Counted from the stretch's first letter, positions 50,382 through 59,026 are shown. The stretch is DNA of 64,000 bases from Oscillospiraceae bacterium (GCA_017535635.1 JAFXTU010000022.1:1-64000); one strand, 5' to 3'. Notes: generated by a model not told the origin, from the sequence alone. Numbers and translations are program-made.

Positions 50382-51011
50382 ATGGTTTTTCGCTATGATC
50401 TCAGGCCAGTCACTCCCCCGGCGGGAGAAGCGCCGCTGGAGAAGAACAGCGGGCTTCGCCGTCTGGAAAGGCTGAAAAAGCTCTCCGGCCGAGCTCTGGC
50501 AGAGACGTACTCTGCCCAGCGGCTCTGCCGGGAGCTGTGGGAGAGCTTTCCCCGGGCCTGGGAAGACGGCGGGGATTTCGTTTTGGAGGAGGATGAACAG
50601 GGGAAGCCGTTTCTCCTCGGCTCCCGCCTCCACGTCTCCCTGAGCCACAGCGGCGGATATGCCGCCGCAACCATTGCCGACGTCCCCCTGGGGCTGGATC
50701 TGCAGAGCCTGCGGGAAATCTCTCCCCGGGTACTGAAACGTCTGTATTCCCGGGAGGAGAACGCTTGGATCAAGCTCGCGGAAGGGGCTGAAGGACAGAA
50801 GCGCGCCGTTCGCCTCTGGACCATGAAGGAGGCCTACGGGAAGCTGCTGGGAAGGGGGATCTTCACCGGTCCTGCCTTCTGCGCCGCCTTTTGCGGCGGG
50901 CGGCTCCAAAGGAAATACCCCGACTGCCGCTTTCTCTTTCCCGCCGCGCCGGAGGGGCTGCTTCTCACCGTCTGCCTGGGGTACGGGCAGGAGGGATCTC
51001 CCGCGGACTAA
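50382..51011 (+). CDS. Sfp-type 4'-phosphopantetheinyl transferase
   Basis: A 209-aa pseudo-dimeric PPTase. Signatures: HVSLSHSGGYAAATIADVPLGLDLQ (Sfp-type core, the Asp residue binding Mg) and WTMKEAYGKLLGRG, the W-x-x-KEA-x-x-K motif. It attaches the 4'-phosphopantetheine arm of CoA to carrier proteins. No NRPS or PKS gene is in this window, so a distant or acyl-carrier target is likely. The ATG at 50382 has a GAAGGAG site. A TTG at 50358 would extend the frame by eight residues. A strong terminator closes the unit. Confidence 0.88.
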   Translation: MVFRYDLRPVTPPAGEAPLEKNSGLRRLERLKKLSGRALAETYSAQRLCRELWESFPRAWEDGGDFVLEEDEQGKPFLLGSRLHVSLSHSGGYAAATIADVPLGLDLQSLREISPRVLKRLYSREENAWIKLAEGAEGQKRAVRLWTMKEAYGKLLGRGIFTGPAFCAAFCGGRLQRKYPDCRFLFPAAPEGLLLTVCLGYGQEGSPAD

Positions 51012-51111
51012 GCTGCCCCCAGAACCGGTCCCATGCCCGAGCCTGCCTGTTTTCACCGTCCTTCTCTCCATGCGGAACTCCGCGTTTCACTTGGACAGCC
51101 CGGCAAGAGAT

Positions 51112-51150
51112 CGGGCCGCTTCCCCGGCGCGGGAAGCGGCCCGTTTTTTT
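51112..51150 (+). terminator. terminator after the PPTase gene
   Basis: CGGGCCGCTTCCC (51112-51124) pairs with GGGAAGCGGCCCG (51131-51143), followed by seven Ts. The final T is also the last base of the stop codon of the convergent URO-D gene. Confidence 0.92.
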
Positions 51151-52130
51151 CAGTGCGTCTGATACCAGTTTCTCACATAGCTCTCGTAGAATTCCCCGAT
51201 GAGCTTGTTCCTCTGCTGGACCCTCGGGTCCCGGAAAGAGCCGTTCACCATGGCGGAGAAGACGAAACCGCCGCCGGGGGCCATGGAATCCACATACTTG
51301 GTGAGCTTCTGCCGCAGCCCTTCCTCCGGGTACTCCGGCTCCGACTCCGGGCCCACGTTGTTCCAGCCGCCGCAGATGACGAGCTTTCGTCCATACTTCC
51401 GCTTCACCGCCTGGAGGTCGTTCATGCTCTGGGCCGGGTTCCAGGCCGCGATGCCCATGTCCAGCCAGTCGGGGATAAAGTCGTCGCACTTGCCGCAGTC
51501 GTGCATCTCGATAAACGCCCCGCTGTCCCGCACCAGGTCCGCGATGCGCTTGTGGTAGGGCTTCACCATTTCCCGGTACATGGGGATGGAGATAAAGGGG
51601 GCCCGGGCGGTGGCGGTGTCGTCGGGGATGCAGACGGCGTCGGGCCGGTAGTAGAAGAGCAGGTTTTTCAGCAGTTCCTCATAATAGGTACAGAGGGCGT
51701 CGAAGAGGGCGCAGACCTCCTCCGGCTCCTCGGCCATGGCGCAGAGCCCCTCGGTGAAGCCCATGAAGTCCGTGAGCTTCTGGAAGATCTTCCCGTAGAA
51801 CATGCTGAAGGCCTGGGTCTTCCGGTCGATGTTCTTGGTGTCCTCTCTGGCCAGCCGCTCCCAGTCGATGCCCCGGAGGGAGGGAATGTGGACCACCTCC
51901 CGCCAGCGGCGGATATCGTCCAGGAGAAAGCGCCCCGGATAGGGGATGGGCGTCCCGTCAAAGACCCCCTCCCGCCCGATGTACTCCACGCCGAATTCGT
52001 CCACGTGGTAGCCGGGGAGCTTTACGTTAGGATACCAGGAGCAGCGGACCGAAGCCATGCCGAAGCGGGGAATGAATTCCGGCATCTCCCCCCGGTACAT
52101 GCGAAGGATGTTCTCCCGATCTGTCAGCAT
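51150..52130 (-). CDS. uroporphyrinogen-decarboxylase-family protein, paralogue 2
   Basis: A 326-aa URO-D superfamily protein closely related to the 6478-7491 protein, sharing blocks such as DFMGF-x-EGLCAMAEEPEEV, FYYRPDAVCIPDDTATA, EMHDCGKCDDFIPDWLDMGIAAWNPAQS and KYVDSMAPGGGF. It has the H-x-C-G-x-C metal-site motif of methyltransferase-like members. No corrinoid protein partner lies nearby. It starts at the ATG at 52130 behind a GGGAGGG site and a TTGCCT/TATACT promoter. Confidence 0.88.
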   Translation of the reverse strand: MLTDRENILRMYRGEMPEFIPRFGMASVRCSWYPNVKLPGYHVDEFGVEYIGREGVFDGTPIPYPGRFLLDDIRRWREVVHIPSLRGIDWERLAREDTKNIDRKTQAFSMFYGKIFQKLTDFMGFTEGLCAMAEEPEEVCALFDALCTYYEELLKNLLFYYRPDAVCIPDDTATARAPFISIPMYREMVKPYHKRIADLVRDSGAFIEMHDCGKCDDFIPDWLDMGIAAWNPAQSMNDLQAVKRKYGRKLVICGGWNNVGPESEPEYPEEGLRQKLTKYVDSMAPGGGFVFSAMVNGSFRDPRVQQRNKLIGEFYESYVRNWYQTH

Positions 52131-52159
52131 TGTAGTTCCCTCCCGTCCTGTTCGGAAAA

Positions 52160-52188
52160 AGTATAGCATGGAAGGGGCCGGGAGGCAA
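52160..52188 (-). promoter_or_regulatory. promoter for URO-D paralogue 2
   Basis: Minus strand: TTGCCT (52188-52183), a 17-bp spacer, TATACT (52165-52160). Confidence 0.65.
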
Positions 52189-52224
52189 GGGGAAGGCCGA
52201 CTTCAACCGAAATACATACCATGC

Positions 52225-52253
52225 TTGCTTTTGTGCTCCGTTTCCGATATAAT
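52225..52253 (+). promoter_or_regulatory. promoter for the aldo/keto reductase-flavin reductase pair
   Basis: TTGCTT (52225-52230), a 17-bp spacer, TATAAT (52248-52253), 30 bp before the ATG. Confidence 0.75.
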
Positions 52254-52283
52254 CAGGACAAAATGAGCGAAGGAGGATACCTG

Positions 52284-53393
52284 ATGGAGCATTCATGGAA
52301 AGCGGTGCCCAAGCTGGGCTTCGGGCTGATGCGCCTGCCCATGCTGGGGGACGAGGTGGATATCGAGCAGTTCAAGACGATGGTGGACCGCTTTATGGAG
52401 GCGGGCTTTACCTATTTCGACACCGCCTACGGATACATCAACGGCAAGAGCGAGGCGGCGGCCAGGGTCGCCCTGGTGGAGCGCTATCCCCGGGACAGCT
52501 TCACCCTCGCCACCAAGCTCCCCGCCTGGGCGGGCCCCAAGACGGCGGAGGAAGCCAGGCAGATGTTCTGGACCAGCCTGGAGCGCACCGGCGCGGGCTA
52601 CTTCGACTACTATCTGCTGCACAACATCGGCGAGCCCCGGCTGCCCGCCTTTGACGATTTCGGCATCTGGGATTTCCTGAAGGAGAGGAAGGCCGAGGGG
52701 CTGATCAAGCACCTGGGCTTCAGCTTCCACGACTCCCCGGAGATGCTGGACCGGGTGCTGACGGACCATCCGGACATGGACTTCATCCAGCTGCAGATCA
52801 ACTACGCCGACTGGGAGGACCCCGGCATCCAGTCCCGGGGCTGCTATGAGATGGCCCGGAAGCACGGCAAGAGCATCGTGGTCATGGAGCCGGTGAAGGG
52901 CGGCAGTCTGGCAAACCTTCCCGAGGATGTGAAGAAGCCCTTCCGGGACGCGGGGCTGGACCCGGTGGCAGGAGCCCTCCGCTTCGCCGCCTCCCTGGAC
53001 GGGATCATCACCGTCCTCAGCGGCATGTCCACCCTGGAGCAGATGGAAAAGAACATTTCGTACATGAAGGACTTCCAGCCCCTCACGGACGGGGAGCGGA
53101 AGGTCCTGAATGAAGTGCAGGCCGCCCTGAAGGCCCGGCCCAGCATCCCCTGCACCAACTGCCGCTACTGCGCCCCCGGCTGCCCCATGCAGATCCCCAT
53201 CCCGGATATCTTCCAGGCCCGGAACAAGGACCTGATCCTGGGGGACAAGCAGGGCGCTCTGGGCTTCTACAAGATGGTCTCCGCCTCTGCCAGGGCCGCC
53301 GACTGCGTGGCCTGCGGCCAGTGCGAGGCCGCCTGTCCCCAGCACATCGGCATCATCAAGGAGCTGGAAAAGATCGCCGCCGACTACGACTGA
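52284..53393 (+). CDS. aldo/keto reductase with C-terminal 4Fe-4S domain
   Basis: A 369-aa protein. The N-terminal (beta/alpha)8 barrel has LGFGLMRLPM, the catalytic Asp/Tyr region FDTAYGYINGKSE and the Lys region FTLATKLPAW. The C-terminal extension has two cysteine clusters, CTNCRYCAPGCP and CVACGQCEAACP, for two 4Fe-4S clusters. Members are found in anaerobes and may take electrons from ferredoxin or flavodoxin instead of only NAD(P)H. It is 6 bp upstream of the flavin reductase gene, so both likely act together. The ATG at 52284 has an AAGGAGG site. Confidence 0.93.
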   Translation: MEHSWKAVPKLGFGLMRLPMLGDEVDIEQFKTMVDRFMEAGFTYFDTAYGYINGKSEAAARVALVERYPRDSFTLATKLPAWAGPKTAEEARQMFWTSLERTGAGYFDYYLLHNIGEPRLPAFDDFGIWDFLKERKAEGLIKHLGFSFHDSPEMLDRVLTDHPDMDFIQLQINYADWEDPGIQSRGCYEMARKHGKSIVVMEPVKGGSLANLPEDVKKPFRDAGLDPVAGALRFAASLDGIITVLSGMSTLEQMEKNISYMKDFQPLTDGERKVLNEVQAALKARPSIPCTNCRYCAPGCPMQIPIPDIFQARNKDLILGDKQGALGFYKMVSASARAADCVACGQCEAACPQHIGIIKELEKIAADYD

Positions 53394-53399
53394 GAGGAA

Positions 53400-53936
53400 A
53401 TGACAGTGCCTGTGAACAGACGAAGCATCGACCTCTCCGACTGCGCCGGGGAGATTGTGAAGGCCCTGAGAAAGGGCGTCCTGCTCACCACCAGGGCCGG
53501 GGACAAGGTCAACTCCATGGTCATCGGCTGGGGGACCCTGGGGGTCAACTGGGCGAAACCCGTCTTCGTTTCCTACGTCCGGGAGAGCCGCTATACCCGC
53601 CAGCTCCTGGACCAGAACCCGGAGTTCACCGTAAACGTGCCTGTGGGAGACTATGACCCGAAGATCTGGGAGATCTGCGGCAGCAAAAGCGGCCGGGACA
53701 TGGACAAGCTCCGGGAAGTGGGGCTTACCCCCGTACCGGGAGAAAAGGTCAGCGTCCCGGCGCTGCGGGAATTCCCCCTCACTCTGGAATGCCGGGTGAT
53801 CTACCGCCAGGCCCAGGACCTTGCCCTCCTGCAGGGGGCGGACCGCTTCTATCCCCCGGACGCGGACGGAAAACGGGACAGCCACGTGACCTATTACGGC
53901 GAGATCGTGGCCGCCTACGTGCTGGAGGAAGCGTAA
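53400..53936 (+). CDS. flavin reductase-like FMN-binding protein
   Basis: A 178-aa protein of the flavin-reductase-like split-barrel family. Motifs include LLTTRAGDKVNSMVIGWGTLGVNWAKPVFVSYVRESRYTRQLL and EFTVNVPVG. It likely binds FMN and passes electrons from NAD(P)H or its partner. It starts just after the 4Fe-4S aldo/keto reductase and is cotranscribed. The ATG at 53400 is 2-3 bases from GAGAGGAA; the GTG at 53406 is the alternative start. Confidence 0.88.
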   Translation: MTVPVNRRSIDLSDCAGEIVKALRKGVLLTTRAGDKVNSMVIGWGTLGVNWAKPVFVSYVRESRYTRQLLDQNPEFTVNVPVGDYDPKIWEICGSKSGRDMDKLREVGLTPVPGEKVSVPALREFPLTLECRVIYRQAQDLALLQGADRFYPPDADGKRDSHVTYYGEIVAAYVLEEA

Positions 53937-53961
53937 CTGCAGAGGACTTCAAAAAGACTAT

Positions 53962-54000
53962 GGACCCGGAAAGGGGCATCCTGCCCCTTCCCGGGTCCGT
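53962..54000. terminator. convergent terminator
   Basis: GGACCCGG(A)AAGGGGCA pairs with TGCCCCTTCCCGGGTCC (53962-53978 with 53982-53998). TTTCTTCTC follows on the plus strand, and a T-rich run also occurs on the minus strand. Confidence 0.85.
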
Positions 54001-54014
54001 TTCTTCTCTTGTCC

Positions 54015-54470
54015 TTACTTCAGCCAGCCCAGGACCTCTTCCGCCGATCTCACCAGCTTGGCGTCCACGCTCGCAGCGCCCTCCACATAGGGCCGCAGCT
54101 TCTCCGCCGTCTTGCCGATGCCGCTGCCGCCGGAGGTGGCAAAGGCAAGGACCTTCTTCCCCGTCCAGTCATAGCCCTTGCAGAAGGTGTTCACCACGTT
54201 GGGGGCCGTCCCATACCAGATGGGAAAGCCGAGAAGCACGGTGTCGTAGTCCGCGAAGCCCTCGACTTTGCCCGCCACGGGCACGTCCTTTCCCCCGAAC
54301 TTCTCCTTGTTGCAGCGGGCCAGGGGGTTGGTCCACTTGATGTCCGCCGCGGTGTAGGGTTTCTCCGGCATAATCTCATAGAGCTCCGCACCGAGAGAGG
54401 AAGCCAGCTCTTTGGCCACCTTCGCCGTGGTCCCCTCTGCGCTGAAATAGGCTACCAGTGTTTTTCCCAT
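54015..54470 (-). CDS. flavodoxin
   Basis: A 151-aa flavodoxin-like protein. The phosphate-binding loop is KTLVAYFSAEGTTAKVA, and the FMN-contact loops lie around LLGFPIWYGTAPNVV and FATSGGSGIGKTAEKL. It transfers electrons in the cytoplasm and may feed the neighbouring redox enzymes. It is the last gene of the NYN-metallophosphoesterase-flavodoxin operon, 40 bp after the phosphoesterase. The ATG at 54470 is chosen; a longer open frame to 54581 crosses the upstream gene's end. Confidence 0.9.
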   Translation of the reverse strand: MGKTLVAYFSAEGTTAKVAKELASSLGAELYEIMPEKPYTAADIKWTNPLARCNKEKFGGKDVPVAGKVEGFADYDTVLLGFPIWYGTAPNVVNTFCKGYDWTGKKVLAFATSGGSGIGKTAEKLRPYVEGAASVDAKLVRSAEEVLGWLK

Positions 54471-54510
54471 TTTGATCCTCCTGTTCTCACAACGCTTCAA
54501 AACCTCTGTC

Positions 54511-55356
54511 TTATCTTCCCTCCGCCGGACGCAGCACCGCGACGGGCACCTCCGGCCGGTTCCAGAACCGGGGGATCCCATTGGAGCCCGCCAGCCCCGG
54601 AGAGACCAGCATCAGGCTGTCCCCCAGCCTAAACAGCCCTTTATCGTACTCCGGGAGGAAATCGGAGGGGCCGATGACCCCGCCCAGGAAGGGCAGGCGA
54701 AAGAGCCCTCCGTGGTTGTGGCCGGAAAAGACCACTCCATAGCCCGCCGCGCTGAGGCGGGGAAACAGTCCCGGCCGGTGGCAGAGGACCAGGACGTCCG
54801 CCCCGGTCGCCTCCCGGATGGAAGCCATGACCTCCTCCGGCGAGGACATATCCGCGTAACCGTTGGGGTCCTCCAGCCCGGCCAGGACCAGGGTATCGCC
54901 GCCTCTTTCCAGGGTCACCCACTCGTTTCGCAGCACCGTCACGCCCGTTTGGGCCAGTTTTTGAAAGAAGGGCTCCGGCGCCAGGTCCGCCCACTCGTGG
55001 TTGCCGCTGCAATAATAGCAGGGGGCGATGGCGGTGAGCTCCTCCAGGAGGCCGGCCAGGGCCTCCCACTGCTCCTCCCGGTCCGAAATGTCCCCGGTGA
55101 GAAAGATCAGGTCCGGCCTCACCGCCCTCACCTTCTCCGTCAGGGCGCGGTAGAGCCGCTCGTTCCCGTGGAGATCGGAGATCTGGGCGATCCGAAGCCC
55201 GGAAAAGCCCGCCGGAACCGCTTTGGAGGCGACGGTGTATTCCTTCGTGACGACCGCGGCGTTATCCAGATACAGCCGGAGCGCCAGCAGGGCCAGGAGC
55301 AGGAGGAGCAGCACGCTCCCCTTCCGGACCCGTTTTTTCTTACGCCTCCTTGTCAC
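54511..55356 (-). CDS. membrane-anchored calcineurin-like metallophosphoesterase
   Basis: A 281-aa phosphoesterase with an N-terminal membrane helix (SVLLLLLLALLALRLYL). The metal-binding motifs are in the usual order: QISDLHG, FLTGDISD, CSGNHEWAD and VVFSGHNHGGLF. It resembles YkuE/YaeI-type enzymes, some of which act on lipid-linked phosphates at the cell surface. The GTG at 55356 lies within the end of the NYN gene (17-bp overlap) and has no clear ribosome site, so coupling is likely; the true start may be slightly downstream. Confidence 0.9.
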   Translation of the reverse strand: MTRRRKKKRVRKGSVLLLLLLALLALRLYLDNAAVVTKEYTVASKAVPAGFSGLRIAQISDLHGNERLYRALTEKVRAVRPDLIFLTGDISDREEQWEALAGLLEELTAIAPCYYCSGNHEWADLAPEPFFQKLAQTGVTVLRNEWVTLERGGDTLVLAGLEDPNGYADMSSPEEVMASIREATGADVLVLCHRPGLFPRLSAAGYGVVFSGHNHGGLFRLPFLGGVIGPSDFLPEYDKGLFRLGDSLMLVSPGLAGSNGIPRFWNRPEVPVAVLRPAEGR

Positions 55357-56233
55357 GGAGGTACATGTGCCGGGTGTTGGTGGCGTCGATGATCCGGGCG
55401 TCGATCTCGAAGCGCCCCAGGCTCCGGATCAGGGCCGTCAGCTTCGTGAAGCCGAAGTTCCGGGGATCGAAGTCCGGCTGCTTTTTCAGCAGCAGGGTCC
55501 CCAGCTCGCCCATAAAGGCCCAGCCGTCCTCGTCGGCGATGTCGGAGACGGAGTCGGCGATGAGCCGCACGGTCTCCTCCGGCACCTTGCCGTCCTTCTT
55601 CGGGGGAGCGGCCTCGGAAGCCGGGGCGGGGGATTCCGGCTTCTCCGGGGCCTTGGAGGCCTCGGTCTTGGCGCTCTTGGAGCTCCGGGTCTTCTTCGTC
55701 TTGGCGCTCTCCGCTTTCCCGGTCTCCGCCTTGGCTGTCTCGGCTTTGGCGGTCTTGGGCTGGGCCGCCTTTTCCCGGCTCTGCTGGGCCGCCCGGATCA
55801 CCTCGATATAGATAAACTTGTCGCAGGCCACTCGGAAAGAGACGGGGGTCTTCTTTTCGCCCATGCCGATGACCTTCATTCCGGCCTCCCGCAGGCGGAT
55901 GGCCAGACGCGTAAAGTCACTGTCGCTGGAGACGATGCAGAAGCCGTCGGTTTTCCCCTCGTACAAGATATCCATGGCGTCGATGATCATGGCGGAGTCC
56001 GTGGAGTTTTTGCCGGTGGTGTAGCTGTACTGCTGGATGGGCGTCACCGCGTTTTCCAGAAGGACCCCCTTCCAGGCCCCCACGTTGGGACTGGTCCAGT
56101 CCCCGTAGATGCGCTTGACGGTGGGGGTGCCGTAGATGGCAGCCTCCTCCATGATGGCCTTCATGCTGTTCCGGGGCACGTTGTCCGCGTCGATGAGCAC
56201 CGCCAGGCGCAGGTTTTTGATCTCGCTGGTCAA
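55340..56233 (-). CDS. NYN-domain (LabA/DUF88-like) protein with C-terminal OST-HTH-like domain
   Basis: A 297-aa protein. The N-terminal NYN/PIN-like nuclease domain shows LAVLIDADNVPRNSMKAIM, KGVLLENAVTPIQ, NSTDSAMIIDAMDILYEGK and FCIVSSDSDFTRLAIRLREAGMKVIGMG; the Asp residues match the acidic active site of RNases. A Lys/Ala/Glu-rich linker (~155-215) follows, then a winged-helix-like domain (ALIRSLGRFEIDARII) like OST-HTH/LOTUS. The start is probably TTG at 56233, 11 bases from an AGGAGG site; the GTG at 56245 overlaps that site. First gene of an operon with the phosphoesterase and flavodoxin. Confidence 0.88.
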   Translation of the reverse strand: MTSEIKNLRLAVLIDADNVPRNSMKAIMEEAAIYGTPTVKRIYGDWTSPNVGAWKGVLLENAVTPIQQYSYTTGKNSTDSAMIIDAMDILYEGKTDGFCIVSSDSDFTRLAIRLREAGMKVIGMGEKKTPVSFRVACDKFIYIEVIRAAQQSREKAAQPKTAKAETAKAETGKAESAKTKKTRSSKSAKTEASKAPEKPESPAPASEAAPPKKDGKVPEETVRLIADSVSDIADEDGWAFMGELGTLLLKKQPDFDPRNFGFTKLTALIRSLGRFEIDARIIDATNTRHMYLRDKEA

Positions 56234-56300
56234 ATGAAGTCTCACCTCCTGTGTTTCTCAAGTCCTGCCCCGTCCTCCTGCGCGGACGGGGCTTTGATTC

Positions 56301-56329
56301 AGTATATCACGATTCTTCATGGAGCACAA
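56301..56329 (-). promoter_or_regulatory. promoter for the NYN operon
   Basis: Minus strand: TTGTGC (56329-56324), a 17-bp spacer, TATACT (56306-56301). The -35 lies inside the end of the upstream membrane-protein gene. Confidence 0.65.
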
Positions 56330-57827
56330 CGGCGTATCCGCCGAAAACCGCCAGGGTCTCCCCCTCCTCCGCCTCCCACCTGGGCAGGATGCACAGGCCC
56401 GCCGGAGGCTCCCCGTAGAAGCGGCACTTCCCGAAGGACAGCACCTGCCGGAAGGGCCAGTCCGGGTCCCGGTAGCGGACGGTGGAGGTAAACTCCTCCG
56501 GCGGGATCCCCAATTCGTACAGCACATAGATGTATGGCGCGTTCACCCGCCCCGTGATCCATAGGGTCTCCGGCTCCAGGCTCCCGGCATAGCGGATGGC
56601 CTCCGGGAGGCCTTCATGGAAAGCGGGCCCAAGGCTCTCCGCCCCCTTCGTCACATACCACCTCCCCAGCCCCAGGGAAGCCAGAAACAGCGCAAGGAGA
56701 AAAACCGGCAGCAGGGCAAAGCACTTTTTCACCAAGAGGTGCGCCCCCTCTGCCTGACACCATATGAGGGGCAGAAAGAGGAAATTCAGACGGTTCACAT
56801 TCCCGTCGATGAAAAACGCCGCCGCCAGGGCAGAAAGCAGGGAGAGGAGCACATAGGCCCTCGCGTCCCCGAGCCCTCCCTTCCCCAGGCGCCACAGGAG
56901 CCGCCCCAGGCCCAGCAGGCTCAGCGCCAGCCCCGGCAGGCCCCAGAGGAGGCCGAAGGGACCGGCGCTGTTCCAGGGGAGGCCGTCGGACTGCTTCCAG
57001 AGGAGCTTTCCCAGCTCCTTCCAGTGCCCGAAGGAGAAGGAGACCGTGGCCGCCTGCCGCGTCTCCGTCAGGGCCGGGAGGCTCATCCATAAAAAACGCC
57101 CCGCGGGAAGCCCCAGGGCGTTCCGGGCCTGACAGAGCCCCAGGGGCAGGGCAATCAGGACAAAGACCCCCAGGGCGGCCAGGTACTGCCCCGGGGAAAC
57201 GTACTTCCGGCGCAGGATCCGGACGCTGGCCCCCAGGAGAAAGACCGGCAGGAAGAGGAAGGCCGTGCCGTAGGCATAGAGGCCCAAAGCGAAGGCCGCC
57301 GCGGCGGCACAGAGGAGCCAGGGCCTCTCCTTCACCCGGCACAAAAAGAAGATCCCCAGCAGGAGGAAGGCGGGGAGCAGATTGGATTCCAGGGCCCAGC
57401 GGCTCAGGAGCAGGTGCCAGGGGTTCAGCGCCAGCAGCAGGAGGGCCAGCAGCCCGAAGCCCTTCCCCAGGCTCCGCCGCCCCAGGCGCCAGAAAACAAG
57501 CAGACTCCCGCTCCCCCAAAGGGCGGCGCAGAGGCGGAGAGAGGCTGTGCCCCGCCCGAAGAGCCAAAGGAAGGGCATGGAGAGATAAGCGTAGAGCACG
57601 TTCTGCCCGCTGCCCCAGCTCTGAAAGAGCACCGGCCAGGCGTCCCCGTTCCGGTCGATCCCGTAATGGAGGAGGCTCCAGGCGTCGTAGCCGATGGAGG
57701 CTTCGTCCTGGTTGAGTCCCGGCGGGAAGGAGCCGATGCAGAGGGTCCGAAGCAGCCCTCCCAGGAGCAGCAGGAGGAGGGCGAGCCACGTTTCCCGCGC
57801 CTTCAGGACCTCCCTGAGCCTCTGCAT
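56307..57827 (-). CDS. membrane glycosyltransferase-like protein (GT39/PMT superfamily)
   Basis: A 506-aa integral membrane protein with roughly ten to eleven helices. The first luminal loop contains GLNQDEASIGYDAWSL, the conserved acidic motif (D-E) of the ArnT/PMT (GT-C) fold. The C-terminal ~100 residues form an extracytoplasmic domain (PETLWITGRVNAPYIYVLYELGIPPEEF). Members transfer sugars from polyprenyl phosphate carriers to lipids, wall polymers or proteins. The substrate is unknown. The ATG at 57827 has an AAGGA site and lies 35 bp from its promoter. Confidence 0.87.
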   Translation of the reverse strand: MQRLREVLKARETWLALLLLLLGGLLRTLCIGSFPPGLNQDEASIGYDAWSLLHYGIDRNGDAWPVLFQSWGSGQNVLYAYLSMPFLWLFGRGTASLRLCAALWGSGSLLVFWRLGRRSLGKGFGLLALLLLALNPWHLLLSRWALESNLLPAFLLLGIFFLCRVKERPWLLCAAAAAFALGLYAYGTAFLFLPVFLLGASVRILRRKYVSPGQYLAALGVFVLIALPLGLCQARNALGLPAGRFLWMSLPALTETRQAATVSFSFGHWKELGKLLWKQSDGLPWNSAGPFGLLWGLPGLALSLLGLGRLLWRLGKGGLGDARAYVLLSLLSALAAAFFIDGNVNRLNFLFLPLIWCQAEGAHLLVKKCFALLPVFLLALFLASLGLGRWYVTKGAESLGPAFHEGLPEAIRYAGSLEPETLWITGRVNAPYIYVLYELGIPPEEFTSTVRYRDPDWPFRQVLSFGKCRFYGEPPAGLCILPRWEAEEGETLAVFGGYAVVLHEES

Positions 57828-57861
57828 TTTTCCTTCCCTCCCCTCCGGTTTTTTCGCGGAT

Positions 57862-57890
57862 ATGGTATCACGGCCCACCGGAAAAAACAA
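57862..57890 (-). promoter_or_regulatory. promoter for the GT-C membrane protein
   Basis: Minus strand: TTGTTT (57890-57885), a 17-bp spacer, TACCAT (57867-57862). Confidence 0.5.
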
Positions 57891-57943
57891 CTAATTGTGG
57901 TCAGGCACGGGGAACATTTTTCACAAACTTGCGTCAAAAGACA

Positions 57944-57972
57944 TTGACGAAAACCGTCTGACGGGGTATTAT
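57944..57972 (+). promoter_or_regulatory. promoter for the zinc-ribbon/Big_2 gene
   Basis: TTGACG (57944-57949), a 17-bp spacer, TATTAT (57967-57972). Confidence 0.7.
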
Positions 57973-58041
57973 TAGAGAGGAAAAGTGCAAACGAAAACGG
58001 AGATTCCCGTTTTCTGTCATATGAAACGAAGGAGGACGATC

Positions 58042-58950
58042 ATGGCACTGTTCAAGGAAGTCAAATGCGGCCGCTGCGACCGGCGCTACAGCGCCCTGCG
58101 CGTGCGCTGTCCCCACTGCGGCGCCCGGAAGAATCGGGACGGGAAGACCGCCGCCCCGGAAGAGGGCGCACGCTGGCAGATGATCGTGGGGGCCATCGTG
58201 CTCCTGGCCATCATCGTCGCGGCCATCATCCTCATTACCACCTCGTTGAAAAACAGAGAGCCGGAGGACACGGACCATACGCCCCCGCCTCCCACCGCTT
58301 CCAGCGGCGTGAGCACCGTGGACGGGACGAATCCCACCCCCGACGTTCTTCCCGGCGAAGAGCCCACGCCTACCCCCACCGCGCCTCCCACGCCGACTCC
58401 CACCCCCGCGCCGGTGGTGAACGCCATCACCCTCAACCGCTCTGACTTCACCCTCTTCCGCGTGGGCGAGACTTTCGAGATGGAGGCCACTGTATCCCCC
58501 GCCGGGACGAAGGTGGACATCATCTGGATCTCCGAGGATCCCAAGGTGGCAACCGTGGATGAAAACGGCCTGGTCACCGCCGTGGACCGGGGCAGTACCA
58601 TCGTCTCCGCCTCCGCCGGCGGCGTCACCCAGGAGTGCATCGTCCGCGTGAACGCCGACGCACCCAAGACCTCCGAGGGCGAGACGCCCTCCGGCGCGAA
58701 CGGCGATATCCGGCTCAGCCATACGGACGTGACCATCCACTCCGGCCAGGGCGAGACCTTCAAGCTCAGTGTCCGCAACGCCGGAGAGGACGCCATCGTG
58801 ACCTATTCCAGCGGCAATTCCTCCGTGGCCTCCGTCTCCTCGGACGGCACGGTGAAGGCCGTGGGCAACGGCAACACCAAGATCACCGTCTCCGTCACCG
58901 TGGGCGGCGAGACCGTGAAGCTGGAGTGCGTGGTCTACGTGGTGACCTGA
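58042..58950 (+). CDS. zinc-ribbon membrane protein with two Big_2 domains
   Basis: A 302-aa protein. The N-terminal zinc ribbon (CGRCDRRYSALRVRCPHCG, four Cys) lies in the cytoplasm, followed by a transmembrane helix (MIVGAIVLLAIIVAAIILI), a Pro/Thr-rich wall-spanning linker (~90-135) and two bacterial Ig-like Big_2 domains (residues ~135-215 and ~230-300, e.g. SEDPKVATVDENGLVTAV and SGNSSVASVSSDGTVKAV). The role may be in surface sensing or structure. The ATG at 58042 has a GGAGG site; the frame is open to 57985 without one. Confidence 0.88.
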   Translation: MALFKEVKCGRCDRRYSALRVRCPHCGARKNRDGKTAAPEEGARWQMIVGAIVLLAIIVAAIILITTSLKNREPEDTDHTPPPPTASSGVSTVDGTNPTPDVLPGEEPTPTPTAPPTPTPTPAPVVNAITLNRSDFTLFRVGETFEMEATVSPAGTKVDIIWISEDPKVATVDENGLVTAVDRGSTIVSASAGGVTQECIVRVNADAPKTSEGETPSGANGDIRLSHTDVTIHSGQGETFKLSVRNAGEDAIVTYSSGNSSVASVSSDGTVKAVGNGNTKITVSVTVGGETVKLECVVYVVT

Positions 58951-58964
58951 TCCTGCTTTTTCCT

Positions 58965-58994
58965 GGGACCGCCCGGAACCGGGCGGTCCCTTTT
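58965..58994 (+). terminator. rho-independent terminator
   Basis: A perfect 12-bp stem (58965-58976 with 58979-58990) followed by TTTTCTGTC. Confidence 0.88.
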
Positions 58995-59026
58995 CTGTCT
59001 CTGACCCCATCCGGAAAGGAGCGCCT

